From Chitinophagaceae bacterium (GTDB taxonomy: Bacteria; Bacteroidota; Bacteroidia; Chitinophagales; Chitinophagaceae): DNA of 16,576 nucleotides. Under the pieces are notes generated by a model, which was not told the DNA's origin, ran no database searches, and saw only the letters and a program-made list of their open reading frames with translations. Below, piece after piece: positions 8,093 through 15,726 of the stretch (within the stretch, counting starts at the first letter, position 1; every line of letters starts with the position of its first letter). The position numbers and the translations under genes are program-made. The stretch covers positions 1 to 16,576 of the forward strand of contig DOMR01000157.1 of assembly GCA_003509845.1 (NCBI GenBank). The letters run 5' to 3'.

Positions 8093-9142
8093 ATGTATTG
8101 GAAAATAATTGAAAATCATCCAGAGTTAATTTTCAAGGATAAATCAAATGAGGAAATACTTAGTGATACTGATCCTCTTTTTAAAGATGAAGCTAATATT
8201 CAATTGTTAAACTTTGGAATAGAAAAGTTTCAATTTAATAAAGGATATAATAAAGTTCATTTCACTCATTACACAGCTTTTATCAAAGACGTTTATCTTG
8301 ATCCAATTTATTTCATCATAATAAAGAGAACAAATACATTAATCAGAGAGTCTATTATTTTTGATTGGTACAGGATTTCTTTTAAAAAATTTGTTTCCAT
8401 TTTTCTGTTAAGGCATTTTAAGAAAATTAACGAGGTAGTTATATTTGATGCCAAAGTTGGCTTGAATGTTTTTCATTTTTATAATGATATTTTGCCGAAA
8501 TTGTTCGTAGCGAAAGATAAATATTCAAATATCCCGATTCTAATTAGTGAAGAATTGTACGTTTCAAAATTATTTCAATATTATCTACAGTTTGATTTTG
8601 TTAAAAATAACACGTGACAAATTGTAAGAAACACACAATATCTTCATATAAAGAAAATCCACTTAATAAAAACACCAGAGTACAACATAGAAAACTTAAA
8701 AATGATTGTGGATCAGGCTTTATTGATGACACCTGTTGGCCAGGTGAATAATTTAAAGCTTTTTATTAATCGTAAAGAATCTTCCGGCCGAACGATTGCA
8801 AATTTTAAAGACCTTGAACCAATACTTCTAAAATTACATTTTACAATACTTTATTTAGAAGATCTAACCGTTGCGGAGCAAATAGAAATTTTCTCCATGG
8901 CCAAAATTATTGTTGGTATCCATGGAGCAGGATTAACAAATTTTATTTTTAGTTATAAAAATAACCCAAAAATTCTCGAAATAACCGCCGCAGACTTTAT
9001 ACCAACGCACTATTATTGGCTTGCACAATCATTTGTATTTAGTTATAATTTGTTTTTGGGTGGGAAAACTCGATTGTCTGAGAGTCAAATTAAATTTGAT
9101 GTTGATATTATGCGGTTAACTAATATACTAGCCACTTTTTAA
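8093..9142 (+). pseudogene. GT61 family glycosyltransferase interrupted by one in-frame TGA
   Basis: The frame runs from ATG 8093 to TAA 9140-9142 with a single interruption, TGA at 8615-8617. Reading through gives about 349 residues, normal for bacterial GT61 (DUF563). Retained motifs are NVFHFYNDILPKL (about 125-137), KLFINRK and its downstream basic residues, and the hallmark HGAGLTNFIF near the end of the catalytic domain. The 28 codons after the TGA are open and look coding (QIVRNTQYLHIKKIHLIKTP). The intact GT61 at 10331 has a tyrosine at about the same place, so the TGA probably replaced an aromatic codon such as TGG. It is either a very young pseudogene or a base-call error. Expected role when intact: transfer of a sugar to the glycan. 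The gene follows the decayed FkbM by 9 nt. Confidence 0.75.
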
Positions 9143-9161
9143 TCTTTATTTGAATTTTTTT

Positions 9162-10322
9162 ATGCGCATCGCTTTTGTGTCATTAATGGGGGGGGTACCT
9201 TGGGGCGGTAGTGAGGCTTTATGGTCTTCAATTGCCTTGTTTGCATTGCAACAAGGTGATGAGGTTTTTGTTTCAGTATATGACTGGGGAAAACCACATA
9301 AGAAATTAGAGCAACTCCAGCATATGGGTGCAGTCATTCATTATCGAAAAAGGTATAATGCTGACGTTGGTTTGTTGGGAAAAATAAAACGGTTTATCAT
9401 ACACCGCAGGCCATCAATTAATAAAGATTATCAGTCTCTGATTGGTTTTAAACCTGAATGTATATTAATAAGCCAAGGCGATAGTTTTGACCTGGCCATT
9501 CATCACAGACCTCTGTATACTTTAATTAAACAACATAAAATTGATTATTCGTTTATCTGCCATAGTCACGTGCAGTATAGTTTTATTTCACCAAAGGAAA
9601 TTTACCCGGGGGCTGTTGAAATATTTCAACATGCAAAACATGTATTTTTTGTATCCCGCCGTCAATGGGCTTTGACGGAACGGAGGCTAGCTATGAAAAT
9701 TCTTAATGGAAATTTTACCTGGAATCCATTGAATTTAAATACGCCAGATTTGTCCTTGGCCTGGCCGGCCAAAGAAAAAGTTCAGATGGCTATTGTTGGA
9801 AATCTTATTGGTACGAAAGGACATGATACAGCCCTTGAAGTATTATCTTCACCTCAATGGCAACAAAGGAATTGGGTGCTGAATATTTATGGTGAGGGCG
9901 AAGGGAAAATGTATTTGGAGGATCTTGCTAGATTTTATGCCATTTTCGATAAAGTTATTTTTCATGGATATGTTGGTGACATAATAAGTGTATGGAAGCA
10001 AAATCATTTGTTGCTGCTTCCGAGTGCAGGTGAGGGTCTTCCAATTAGCCTTGTAGAGGCGATGGTTTGTGGAAGAGTGGCCGTGGCAACTGATGTTGGT
10101 GGTAATGCTGAATTAATAATTGATGAATATAATGGATTTCTAGCAGTATCGCCGGCTACATATGCTTTTTCAGATGCGCTTGAGAGGTCGTGGAGTGTAA
10201 AAAATAAATGGGAACAAATTGGTACAAATGCTTTCAATAGCATCAAAACTGTACTTGATTTAAAGCCCCATGTAACAATTTACAAATTGATGTTAGAAAA
10301 AAAACTGGAAATCCTTAACTGA
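9162..10322 (+). CDS. Glycosyltransferase family 4
   Basis: This GT-B protein of 386 residues is read from ATG 9162. A TTG twelve bases upstream would add only MNFF, and MRIAFVS is the natural beginning of the first beta strand. The N-terminal MRIAFVSLMGGVPWGGSEAL marks a GT4 subgroup with the acceptor-side glycine loop, and CHSHVQYSF (133-141) is the inter-domain acceptor region. The C-terminal donor domain begins at about 208 (MAIVGNLIGTKGHDTALEVL). It includes the EX7E motif E291-GLPISLV-E299 and then GRVAVATDVGGNAELI. It is richer in G+C than the genes around 2,500: bases 9181-9240 hold 31 G/C in 60. It also contains an eight-G run. It sits 19 nt after the broken GT61 and 8 nt before the intact GT61. 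Confidence 0.9.
   Translation: MRIAFVSLMGGVPWGGSEALWSSIALFALQQGDEVFVSVYDWGKPHKKLEQLQHMGAVIHYRKRYNADVGLLGKIKRFIIHRRPSINKDYQSLIGFKPECILISQGDSFDLAIHHRPLYTLIKQHKIDYSFICHSHVQYSFISPKEIYPGAVEIFQHAKHVFFVSRRQWALTERRLAMKILNGNFTWNPLNLNTPDLSLAWPAKEKVQMAIVGNLIGTKGHDTALEVLSSPQWQQRNWVLNIYGEGEGKMYLEDLARFYAIFDKVIFHGYVGDIISVWKQNHLLLLPSAGEGLPISLVEAMVCGRVAVATDVGGNAELIIDEYNGFLAVSPATYAFSDALERSWSVKNKWEQIGTNAFNSIKTVLDLKPHVTIYKLMLEKKLEILN
9188..9195 (+). repeat. Run of eight G inside GT4 gene
   Basis: Eight consecutive G bases span the codons for M-G-G-V, nine codons after the chosen start. A gain or loss of one base would truncate the protein within its first strand. Runs this long are unexpected by chance in such AT-rich DNA, but a conserved Gly-Gly encoded by GGG-GGG explains it formally. 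Confidence 0.85.
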
Positions 10323-10330
10323 AAATCGGG

Positions 10331-11341
10331 ATGAATATTAAAAGAAAACTACCTTCAAATTTTCGGTCCCAGGATATAGATTATTTTAGGGAACAACTTG
10401 AAATAAATCTGCCTCCCATCGGGGTTCGGGTAACTAATAATTATTGGCTTTTATTTACTTCAGGTATATTATTTAGTCTTTTTAAAATAGAGAAACAAAG
10501 TCTTTTATACGATTCCAGATTATCAGATAACGGGGGTAAAATTTTATTGGTAAAAAGGTTTATTAAAGCCATTCTAAAAAATAAAATTCAGTTCTTAAGA
10601 AAACATGCCGAATTTATAACAATTACAAACGAATGGTCTCAAAATTATTTCCATTGGTTTACTGAAGCCCTTCCCAAATTAGTGGTAGCAACAGAAAAAG
10701 GGTTTAAACCAATCGTTTTACTACCGGCAATTTATAATTCAGCTTTTCAGTTCCGTAGTTTAGAATTGATGAATATAGAATATAGAATATTTGCAGGAGA
10801 AGTATTGATTGGGAAACGTATTATCATCCCGAACCGTTTAGCTCCCTACTCAGCACATTACAACCCCCCTGTTATGAAGCGCATGGTTGAATTATTAAAG
10901 CTTTCACTTGCAGGGGATGCAAATAAAGGTAACAAGATTTATGTGAGCCGTCGACAAGCAGCAAAACGTAGAATTAAAAATGAAGAAACGGTAATAGAAG
11001 TTTTGAAAGCTTTTGGATTTTATATTCTTGAAACAGAAGATCTTAGTTTAGACGAACAGATTTCAATTATGCACCATGCTGACATATTTGTTTCAGCACA
11101 TGGTGCCGGCCTTACTAATATGATTTTCTGTAAGGAGGGAACAAAGATTTTTGAATTATGTCTTAAAAATAAAATTCTAGATAAATGCTACTTTAATCTT
11201 GCCAATGCCATGGACCTTCATTATTATTACCAGTTTTGTGAATCCGCAGATTCAACAGATGATTATCATACATCTGACCTGGTTGTAGATATTCAGGAAT
11301 TAAAACTAAACTTGTTTAAATTAACTAATGCACATGATTAA
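10331..11341 (+). CDS. GT61 family glycosyltransferase (DUF563), intact
   Basis: This 336-residue protein has the GT61 signature set. NYFHWFTEALPKL (105-117) corresponds to the family N-Y-x-H-F/W-...-P-K-L block, KIYVSRR (202-208) is the basic donor-binding strand, LSLDEQISIMHHADIFVS precedes HGAGLTNMIF (257-266), and TKIFEL follows. GT61 enzymes use GT-B-like folds and in bacteria occur in capsule and LPS clusters; the donor here is unknown. It starts 8 nt after the GT4 stop at ATG 10331. Its last 8 nt overlap the start of the second decayed FkbM gene. It is a paralogue of the TGA-interrupted GT61 at 8093-9142 but clearly diverged, so the two are not a recent tandem duplicate. Confidence 0.85.
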   Translation: MNIKRKLPSNFRSQDIDYFREQLEINLPPIGVRVTNNYWLLFTSGILFSLFKIEKQSLLYDSRLSDNGGKILLVKRFIKAILKNKIQFLRKHAEFITITNEWSQNYFHWFTEALPKLVVATEKGFKPIVLLPAIYNSAFQFRSLELMNIEYRIFAGEVLIGKRIIIPNRLAPYSAHYNPPVMKRMVELLKLSLAGDANKGNKIYVSRRQAAKRRIKNEETVIEVLKAFGFYILETEDLSLDEQISIMHHADIFVSAHGAGLTNMIFCKEGTKIFELCLKNKILDKCYFNLANAMDLHYYYQFCESADSTDDYHTSDLVVDIQELKLNLFKLTNAHD

Positions 11342-12083
11342 AGGCCTTGAAATATCGATTTATTCCATCTGGCAATACCTATAAGTAGTTGTCTTATGAG
11401 CGTAATTACTATTAAAGAAGTTATATGCCAGGAATGATTAATTTCGAAAAAAGGGTTTAAAAATCTCTCAAAACATTATTCTGAAATTAATTTTCTTCAA
11501 GATGGTTCAAATGATAGTGCTTCGGGTAATACTTTAAACTACTTTTTAAACAATTATAACTGGCAGGGAGTGCTTGTTGAACCTACACCTTTTTTGTTTG
11601 CACAGTTTCAGCGTAACTATATGCAACAAAAAGAGAATTTCGTTATTTTTATGCAGCAGTAAGTCGGAGGATAAAAAAATGATTATTTATGCGTTTGATG
11701 ATAAATTTACGCCTCAAATACTAGATTGGTATTATCAATTAGGATCTTTTTCAAAGGTGTAATTTATAATCATGCAATTCCGAATATATACAATAATATA
11801 GTTGAAAAAAAAGTGCCTTTGCTTACTATTGAGACTATTTTTAAAGCCATTTTTGCCGGAATAAAACTTAGAGCTTTTTCATGTTGATACTGAACGGTAT
11901 GATTTTGAAATTTTAAAGACACTTGATTTTGAAATTAATACTAAAGGTAACCCTAGTTGAATATACCCTCTTGATGTAGCAAATAGAAAGCAAATGATTT
12001 GCTTTCTTAAGAAAAATGAGTTTGTTTTATATAAGTGTAATCAGGGTTACATTGATATAACAAAATCTATACATAACACATAA
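11334..12083 (+). pseudogene. FkbM family methyltransferase, decayed copy 2
   Basis: Fragments in several frames line up with an FkbM protein of about 249 codons. In order they are ALKYRFIPSGNTYK, then TAG 11386; FLQDGSNDSASGNTLNYF (SAM loop, V-G-A-N-D-G changed to D-G-S-N-D-S); NWQGVLVEPTPFLFAQFQ; YAAVSRR; MIIYAFDDKFTPQILDWYY; VIYNHAIPNIYNNIVEKKVP; LFHVDTERYDFEILKTLDF; then a TGA and RKQMICFLKKNEFVLYKCN, ending at TAA 12081-12083. At least two stops and four frame changes are needed, several near A or T runs. The order and spacing of all FkbM blocks are kept, so this is one whole gene decayed in place. The presumed start ATG 11334 overlaps the GT61 end. It is paralogous to the copy at 7343-8083: the NWQG-LVEP region is about 74% identical over 38 bases. 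Confidence 0.8.
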
Positions 12084-12146
12084 AAGTGTGTGATAAAAGT
12101 TTTTTCCATTTTGAGAATTTTAGAGAAAAATATTTAATCAGTTTTA

Positions 12147-12992
12147 ATGATTCAACCTTTAGTAAGTGTTTTAATGACCTCCTTTAATAGGGAGAAATAT
12201 ATCGGAGAAGCCATCGAAAGCGTTTTATCTTCCAGTTTAATCAACTTCGAACTCATAATTGTAGACGATGGTTCAACTGATAAAACTGTTACTATTGCCA
12301 ATAGTTACCTTGCTGCTGACAACCGAATTAAGTTGTATGTGAACAAGGCAAATCAAGGTCAGTTTGCAAACAGGAATATCGCAGCTTCTTATGCAACCGG
12401 CAAGTATCTAAAGTACGTTGATTCAGATGATTTTATTTATCCCTTTAGCCTTAAAATGATGGTTGATGCTATGGAGGAATTTCCTGATGCAGGCCTGGCA
12501 TTTTGCCTTACACATGGGCCTTGTAAAAAACCTCTGCCATATATAGTTTATCCTGAAGAAGCGTTATGCCAGCATTTTTTTGAAGGGGGGTTATTGTTTT
12601 GCGGGCCATCAGGTCTTTTGATTAGAAGAGATGCTTTTGAAAGAGTTGGAGCATTCGAGGAATTTGGAATGCCTTCCGATAATCATCTTACGCTTAAAAT
12701 TGCCTCACGTTTTCCAGTTGTTGCAGTCATGAGGGATTTATTTTGGTGGCGCCAACATCCACAGCAGGTTTTCAGCCAGAATAATGGAAACCACCTAAAT
12801 ATTTATTTTAATTATACGTACTCAAAAAACATTATACAATACCATGCTTGTTTGAGTACATGTGAAAAAGATAAAATCTTGAAAAATTTAAAAAAAATTT
12901 ATTTTTTAAATGTTTTAAAATTGGCATTTAAAAAGGGCCATTTTAAGAAAGCAGCTTTTTTAATTTCACGGTTTAATAAGCAAAATAAATAA
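12147..12992 (+). CDS. Glycosyltransferase family 2
   Basis: This 281-residue GT2 opens with VSVLMTSFNREKYIGEAI (6-23). It has IVDDGSTDKT (38-47), NQGQFANRNIA (69-79) and KYVDSDDFIYP (89-99) with the metal-site DSDD. The acceptor half contains FCGPSGLLIRRDAF and GMPSDNHLTLKIA (174-186), a recognised variant in which S-D-N replaces the more common E-D at the catalytic-base region. HPQQVFS closes the conserved domain. The last 60 residues are basic and predicted helical. The start follows 63 nt of noncoding DNA after the decayed FkbM. Downstream is the window's longest stretch without an intact gene. Sugar specificity is unknown. Confidence 0.9.
   Translation: MIQPLVSVLMTSFNREKYIGEAIESVLSSSLINFELIIVDDGSTDKTVTIANSYLAADNRIKLYVNKANQGQFANRNIAASYATGKYLKYVDSDDFIYPFSLKMMVDAMEEFPDAGLAFCLTHGPCKKPLPYIVYPEEALCQHFFEGGLLFCGPSGLLIRRDAFERVGAFEEFGMPSDNHLTLKIASRFPVVAVMRDLFWWRQHPQQVFSQNNGNHLNIYFNYTYSKNIIQYHACLSTCEKDKILKNLKKIYFLNVLKLAFKKGHFKKAAFLISRFNKQNK
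12585..12590 (+). repeat. Run of six G inside GT2 gene
   Basis: Six consecutive G bases encode Gly-Gly within E-G-G-L of the GT2 protein. This is shorter than the runs at 9188, 14358 and 16343 and is listed for comparison. Confidence 0.8.
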
Positions 12993-12993
12993 C

Positions 12994-13090
12994 GTGAAAC
13001 CTTTAGGCACAATTGGTGTACCTTTTTGTAATGCGTAGAATTATATAATTATTATCTAATACAGTTCATTTGGTTAATTGACTTTAAAAG
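12994..13090 (+). pseudogene. Possible 5' relic of a GT2 glycosyltransferase
   Basis: Beginning at GTG 12994, two bases after the previous stop, the frame reads VKPLGTIGVPFCNA, then TAG, then NYIIII. This matches the start of GT2 proteins (x-V-T-I-G-I-P-V-Y-N-A-E-N-Y-I), with a stop where the family usually has Glu or Gly. Beyond about 13055 the similarity fades and more stops appear. No DDGS or DXD motif can be followed, so only the first strand and helix survive. The short length keeps confidence low. Confidence 0.35.
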
Positions 13091-13206
13091 TTAATATACT
13101 TTAATAAATAATGTTTCAGTAACAAATATCTCTTTTCTGTTGCTTAGTACAAAAACAAAAAATTTCGTTCTGTTATTATCAATTCGTATAAAGTATCAAA
13201 AACTGG

Positions 13207-13323
13207 ATGTTGAAATTGTTTATTAAAAATCTAAAAAAATCCTCAGCCAAGAATCATCTTTATTATGATTTGTACAATGACAAATATGCACAAATTTCAT
13301 TAGGTATCCTCAGTAAAAAGTAA
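13207..13323 (+). pseudogene. 38-codon ORF, possible remnant of a methyltransferase N-terminus
   Basis: An ATG-to-TAA frame encodes 38 residues: a basic amphipathic start (MLKLFIKNLKKSS) and then NHLYYDLYNDKYAQISLGIL. The latter resembles the region just before the SAM-binding strand in some FkbM methyltransferases (D-L-Y-x-x-x-T-x-x-I-L). No SAM motif follows before the stop. It may be the front end of a lost tailoring gene or a chance ORF. I do not recognise it as a functional small protein. Confidence 0.25.
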
Positions 13324-13387
13324 AAATTTAATTTAATGGTTTTTGTATTTTGTTAAATATTACTAATCAATTGACAACAACTTTGAT

Positions 13388-14707
13388 TTGAAAATAATTT
13401 TTGTTTTAAATCATTTCTTACCTTCTCAAACTGCAGGAACAGAAGTGTATACTTCGTCATTGTGTGGGCAGTTACAACAACATGGTATTGAAGTAAAAGT
13501 GGTAATTCCTTATTATGGGAAAACTGAGTCTGCTGATTATTTATATGATGAATTGACAGTGCACCAATACTCCGAGCCCTCAATTGTAGATCGTTCATTA
13601 ATCATGGGTTTTCGTGTACCAGACGGTCTAAAAAATTTTAAGGCTTATTTAAACAAAGAACAACCAGATCTTATTCACTTTCATGAGCTGGCTGGTAGCA
13701 ATGGAATAACGCTGAAACATGTTCAGGCTGCCAAAGCAACCGGTGCCAGGGTAATAATGACATTTCATCTAGCTGGATATTCTTGCAAGACAGGCACTCT
13801 TGTTTTTAGGGGTGAATCGTTATGTAATGGTGAAATTGATTTGCGCAAATGCAGTACATGTTATCTGCATTCAAGAGGGTATACTAATGCAGCATACTAT
13901 TTAACAGGCGCTTCTTCCATTTTATATAAATTATCCATAGATACATCTAAATGGCGTAACAGGGTCGGTACGGCTTTAGGTACCGTTCCAATTCTTGCCA
14001 AATTAAATACTGATCTGAAGACTCTTGTTAGCTCCTGTGATCGAATAGTAGCCATTACTGAATGGTATCAAAAGGTTTTGCAAACAAACGGGATAGACCC
14101 TAACAAGATTTCTTTTATACCACAAGCATTACCACTGGATAATGTTTCTGATTCGATAGTAAATAAGGCTGTCCATAGTCCACTACGGTTGCTTTTCTTG
14201 GGTCGAATAAATAAGTTCAAAGGGTTACATCTAATACTGGAAGCATTGAAAGCAATTGATACTTCTTTAGTTTCGCTTTCTATTTATGGGAATTCTGACG
14301 ATGAAGCCTATGAACAAGAACAGCGGATTAAAACTGAGAACCAATCAAATGTATTTTGGGGGGGGAAGTTAGAGCAAAAAGATGTGATACCTATAATGCG
14401 AAAGCATGATATTTTATGCTTGTGCTCTACTTTTTCAGAGATGAGCCCCTTAGTGATTCAAGAGGCCTTTGCTGCAGGTTTACCAGTGATTGCAAGCAAT
14501 GTTTATGGTAATGCAGAGCAAATTACTCATGCTGAGAATGGTTTATTGTTTAAGTTTAATGATGTTGAAGATCTGCGAAGGCAAATTTTAAAATGTATTA
14601 ATCATCCTGACTTACTCAATGATATGGCGAAGAAAATAACTCCCCCGCGTTCATTTAAAGATCTTGCATCTGATTATTTAGAATTATATAAAAGCATATT
14701 GAATTGA
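13388..14707 (+). CDS. Glycosyltransferase family 4 with Cys-cluster insertion
   Basis: This GT-B protein of 439 residues has MKIIFVLNHFLPSQTAGTEV at the N-terminus and DLIHFHE (94-100) as acceptor-domain landmarks. The donor domain begins LRLLFLGRINKFKGLHLIL (266-284), with EX7E at E351-MSPLVIQ-E359 followed by FAAGLPVIASNVYGNAEQI. An insertion at about 130-160 carries four cysteines (C133, C146, C155, C158) in the order C-x12-C-x8-C-x2-C. A comparable cluster occurs in a GT4 subgroup and could bind zinc. The start is TTG 13388: the conserved first strand begins there and no upstream ATG is in frame. It contains an eight-G run. Its stop overlaps the next TTG start by 4 nt (TTGA). Confidence 0.9.
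   Translation: MKIIFVLNHFLPSQTAGTEVYTSSLCGQLQQHGIEVKVVIPYYGKTESADYLYDELTVHQYSEPSIVDRSLIMGFRVPDGLKNFKAYLNKEQPDLIHFHELAGSNGITLKHVQAAKATGARVIMTFHLAGYSCKTGTLVFRGESLCNGEIDLRKCSTCYLHSRGYTNAAYYLTGASSILYKLSIDTSKWRNRVGTALGTVPILAKLNTDLKTLVSSCDRIVAITEWYQKVLQTNGIDPNKISFIPQALPLDNVSDSIVNKAVHSPLRLLFLGRINKFKGLHLILEALKAIDTSLVSLSIYGNSDDEAYEQEQRIKTENQSNVFWGGKLEQKDVIPIMRKHDILCLCSTFSEMSPLVIQEAFAAGLPVIASNVYGNAEQITHAENGLLFKFNDVEDLRRQILKCINHPDLLNDMAKKITPPRSFKDLASDYLELYKSILN
14358..14365 (+). repeat. Run of eight G inside GT4 gene
   Basis: Eight consecutive G bases lie in the codons for F-W-G-G-K, between the donor-domain strand and the EX7E motif. A one-base slip here would remove the catalytic motif. Confidence 0.85.
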
Positions 14708-15726
14708 AAATTTTGCTGGTAATGGACCCGGGTATTCTTGTACCTCCAAAGGGATATGGTGGTCATGAACGACTTGTTTATATGTTTGCTAAAGCGTATG
14801 CAAAACTCGGACATGAAGTTCATTTGTTGGTAACGAGGGGTTCTGCAGTTGAAGGTTGTACGGTTCATGGATATGGGAAAGAAGGATTCCCTCCTAGTAA
14901 AATTGATGCATTACTAGCTATTCCTAAAGCATGGTGGTTTATTTGGAAGAACAGGAATAGTTTTGATTTGATACATAATTTTGGACGTCTTGCCTATCTT
15001 CTTCCAGTTCTAAATCTCAGGGTTAAAAAAATTATGACTTATGGAAGGGAAATTAGCAAACGCAATATTCTTTTAATAAATAAATTGAAAAACAAGAATC
15101 TTGTTTTTACTGGGTGTAGCTCAAATCTTGTATCACGTGGTAATGTTGCCGGACGGTGGGAAACTGTTTACAACGCTATCGATTTTTCAAAATACACATT
15201 GGTAGAAAAGGTTGCGGATGATGCACCACTTATGTTTCTGGGGCGTATTGAGCGTGTCAAGGGCTGCCATACAGCTATAAGAATTGCTATTGAAACTGGA
15301 AATATATTAATGATTGGTGGTAATATTTCGCCTTTAGATGATGAAAAAAAATACTTTGAAGAAGAAATACGTCCATTTATCGATGGTAAACAAATTGTAT
15401 TCTTAGGGCCACTCAATGATGAACAAAAGAGCAACTATTTGGGTCAATCAAAGGCATTATTATTTCCAATAGAATGGCAAGAACCATTTGGAATGGTGAT
15501 GGTAGAAGCAATGGCTTGTGGAACTCCTGTTATTGCATTTAGGAACGGTTCAGTTCAAGAAGTTGTTAGCCATGGTAAAACTGGGTTTGTTGTAGATAAG
15601 TATGAGCTAATGATAAAAAGTATTTCCTCTATTGAAAAGTTGGATAGAGGAGAAATTAGATTAGTTTCTGAAAAAAAATTTTGTGTTCAATTATTGGCTA
15701 CAGAATACCTAAATTTATTTAACTAA
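14704..15726 (+). CDS. Glycosyltransferase family 4
   Basis: This GT-B protein of 340 residues has an N-terminal MKILLVMDPGILVPPKGYGG, then HERLVYMF (21-28) and KLGHEVHLLV (34-43), typical of a Y-G-G-x-E-R-x-V subgroup of GT4. SFDLIHNFGR (86-95) is the D-x-I-H acceptor-domain landmark. The donor domain begins APLMFLGRIERVKGCHTAI (174-192), with EX7E at E260-PFGMVMV-E268 and MACGTPVIAFRNGSVQEVV. It is shorter than the previous GT4 and lacks the Cys insertion. The start is a TTG overlapping the upstream TGA (TTGA), with the conserved first strand immediately after it. Its TAA shares one base with the ATG of the following FkbM gene. The donor is unknown. Confidence 0.9.
   Translation: MKILLVMDPGILVPPKGYGGHERLVYMFAKAYAKLGHEVHLLVTRGSAVEGCTVHGYGKEGFPPSKIDALLAIPKAWWFIWKNRNSFDLIHNFGRLAYLLPVLNLRVKKIMTYGREISKRNILLINKLKNKNLVFTGCSSNLVSRGNVAGRWETVYNAIDFSKYTLVEKVADDAPLMFLGRIERVKGCHTAIRIAIETGNILMIGGNISPLDDEKKYFEEEIRPFIDGKQIVFLGPLNDEQKSNYLGQSKALLFPIEWQEPFGMVMVEAMACGTPVIAFRNGSVQEVVSHGKTGFVVDKYELMIKSISSIEKLDRGEIRLVSEKKFCVQLLATEYLNLFN

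Larger units (their letters stand above)
12993..13387 (+). other. 395-nt interval without an intact gene
   Basis: Both strands were read and no intact gene, RNA gene or transposon remnant was seen. Its 5' part reads as a decayed GT2 start and its centre holds a 38-codon ORF that may be a methyltransferase remnant; both are listed separately. An imperfect 7-bp inverted repeat (13005-13011 with 13017-13023) followed by five T lies within the GT2 relic and is too weak to call a terminator. No clear Bacteroidota promoter (TTTG with TAnnTTTG) was found upstream of the next gene. Confidence 0.6.

Noticed and set aside
7526..8617. TGA read as tryptophan (alternative code) because two near-intact genes carry an in-frame TGA
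   Set aside because: Intact genes end in TGA with classic ATGA and TTGA coupling at 6457 and 14704, TGG is used freely for Trp, and the FkbM relic also has frameshifts that recoding cannot explain.
9150..9161. TTG 9150 as the start of the GT4 gene
   Set aside because: ATG 9162 gives MRIAFVS, the normal first strand. The four extra residues (MNFF) are not conserved in style, and ATG is preferred.
11574..11762. A 62-codon ORF as a small gene, with GGAGG-like bases upstream of an internal ATG at 11680
   Set aside because: Its second half is a piece of the decayed FkbM and its first half is the same gene out of frame. It has no independent support.
13005..13027. Imperfect 7-bp inverted repeat followed by five T as a terminator
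   Set aside because: The stem is short with a central mismatch, and the sequence is better explained as the relic GT2 coding start. Downstream genes continue on the same strand.
13371..13399. TTGACA-N17-ATAATT promoter-like sequence
   Set aside because: The -10-like element lies after the start codon at 13388, so it cannot drive a full-length message. Bacteroidota also use a different consensus.
9146..15434. Minus-strand ORFs of 60-90 codons (for example at 9146-9337, 10004-10246, 14674-14868, 15168-15434)
   Set aside because: All lie opposite well-supported + strand transferase genes and show no domain features. They are antisense shadows.
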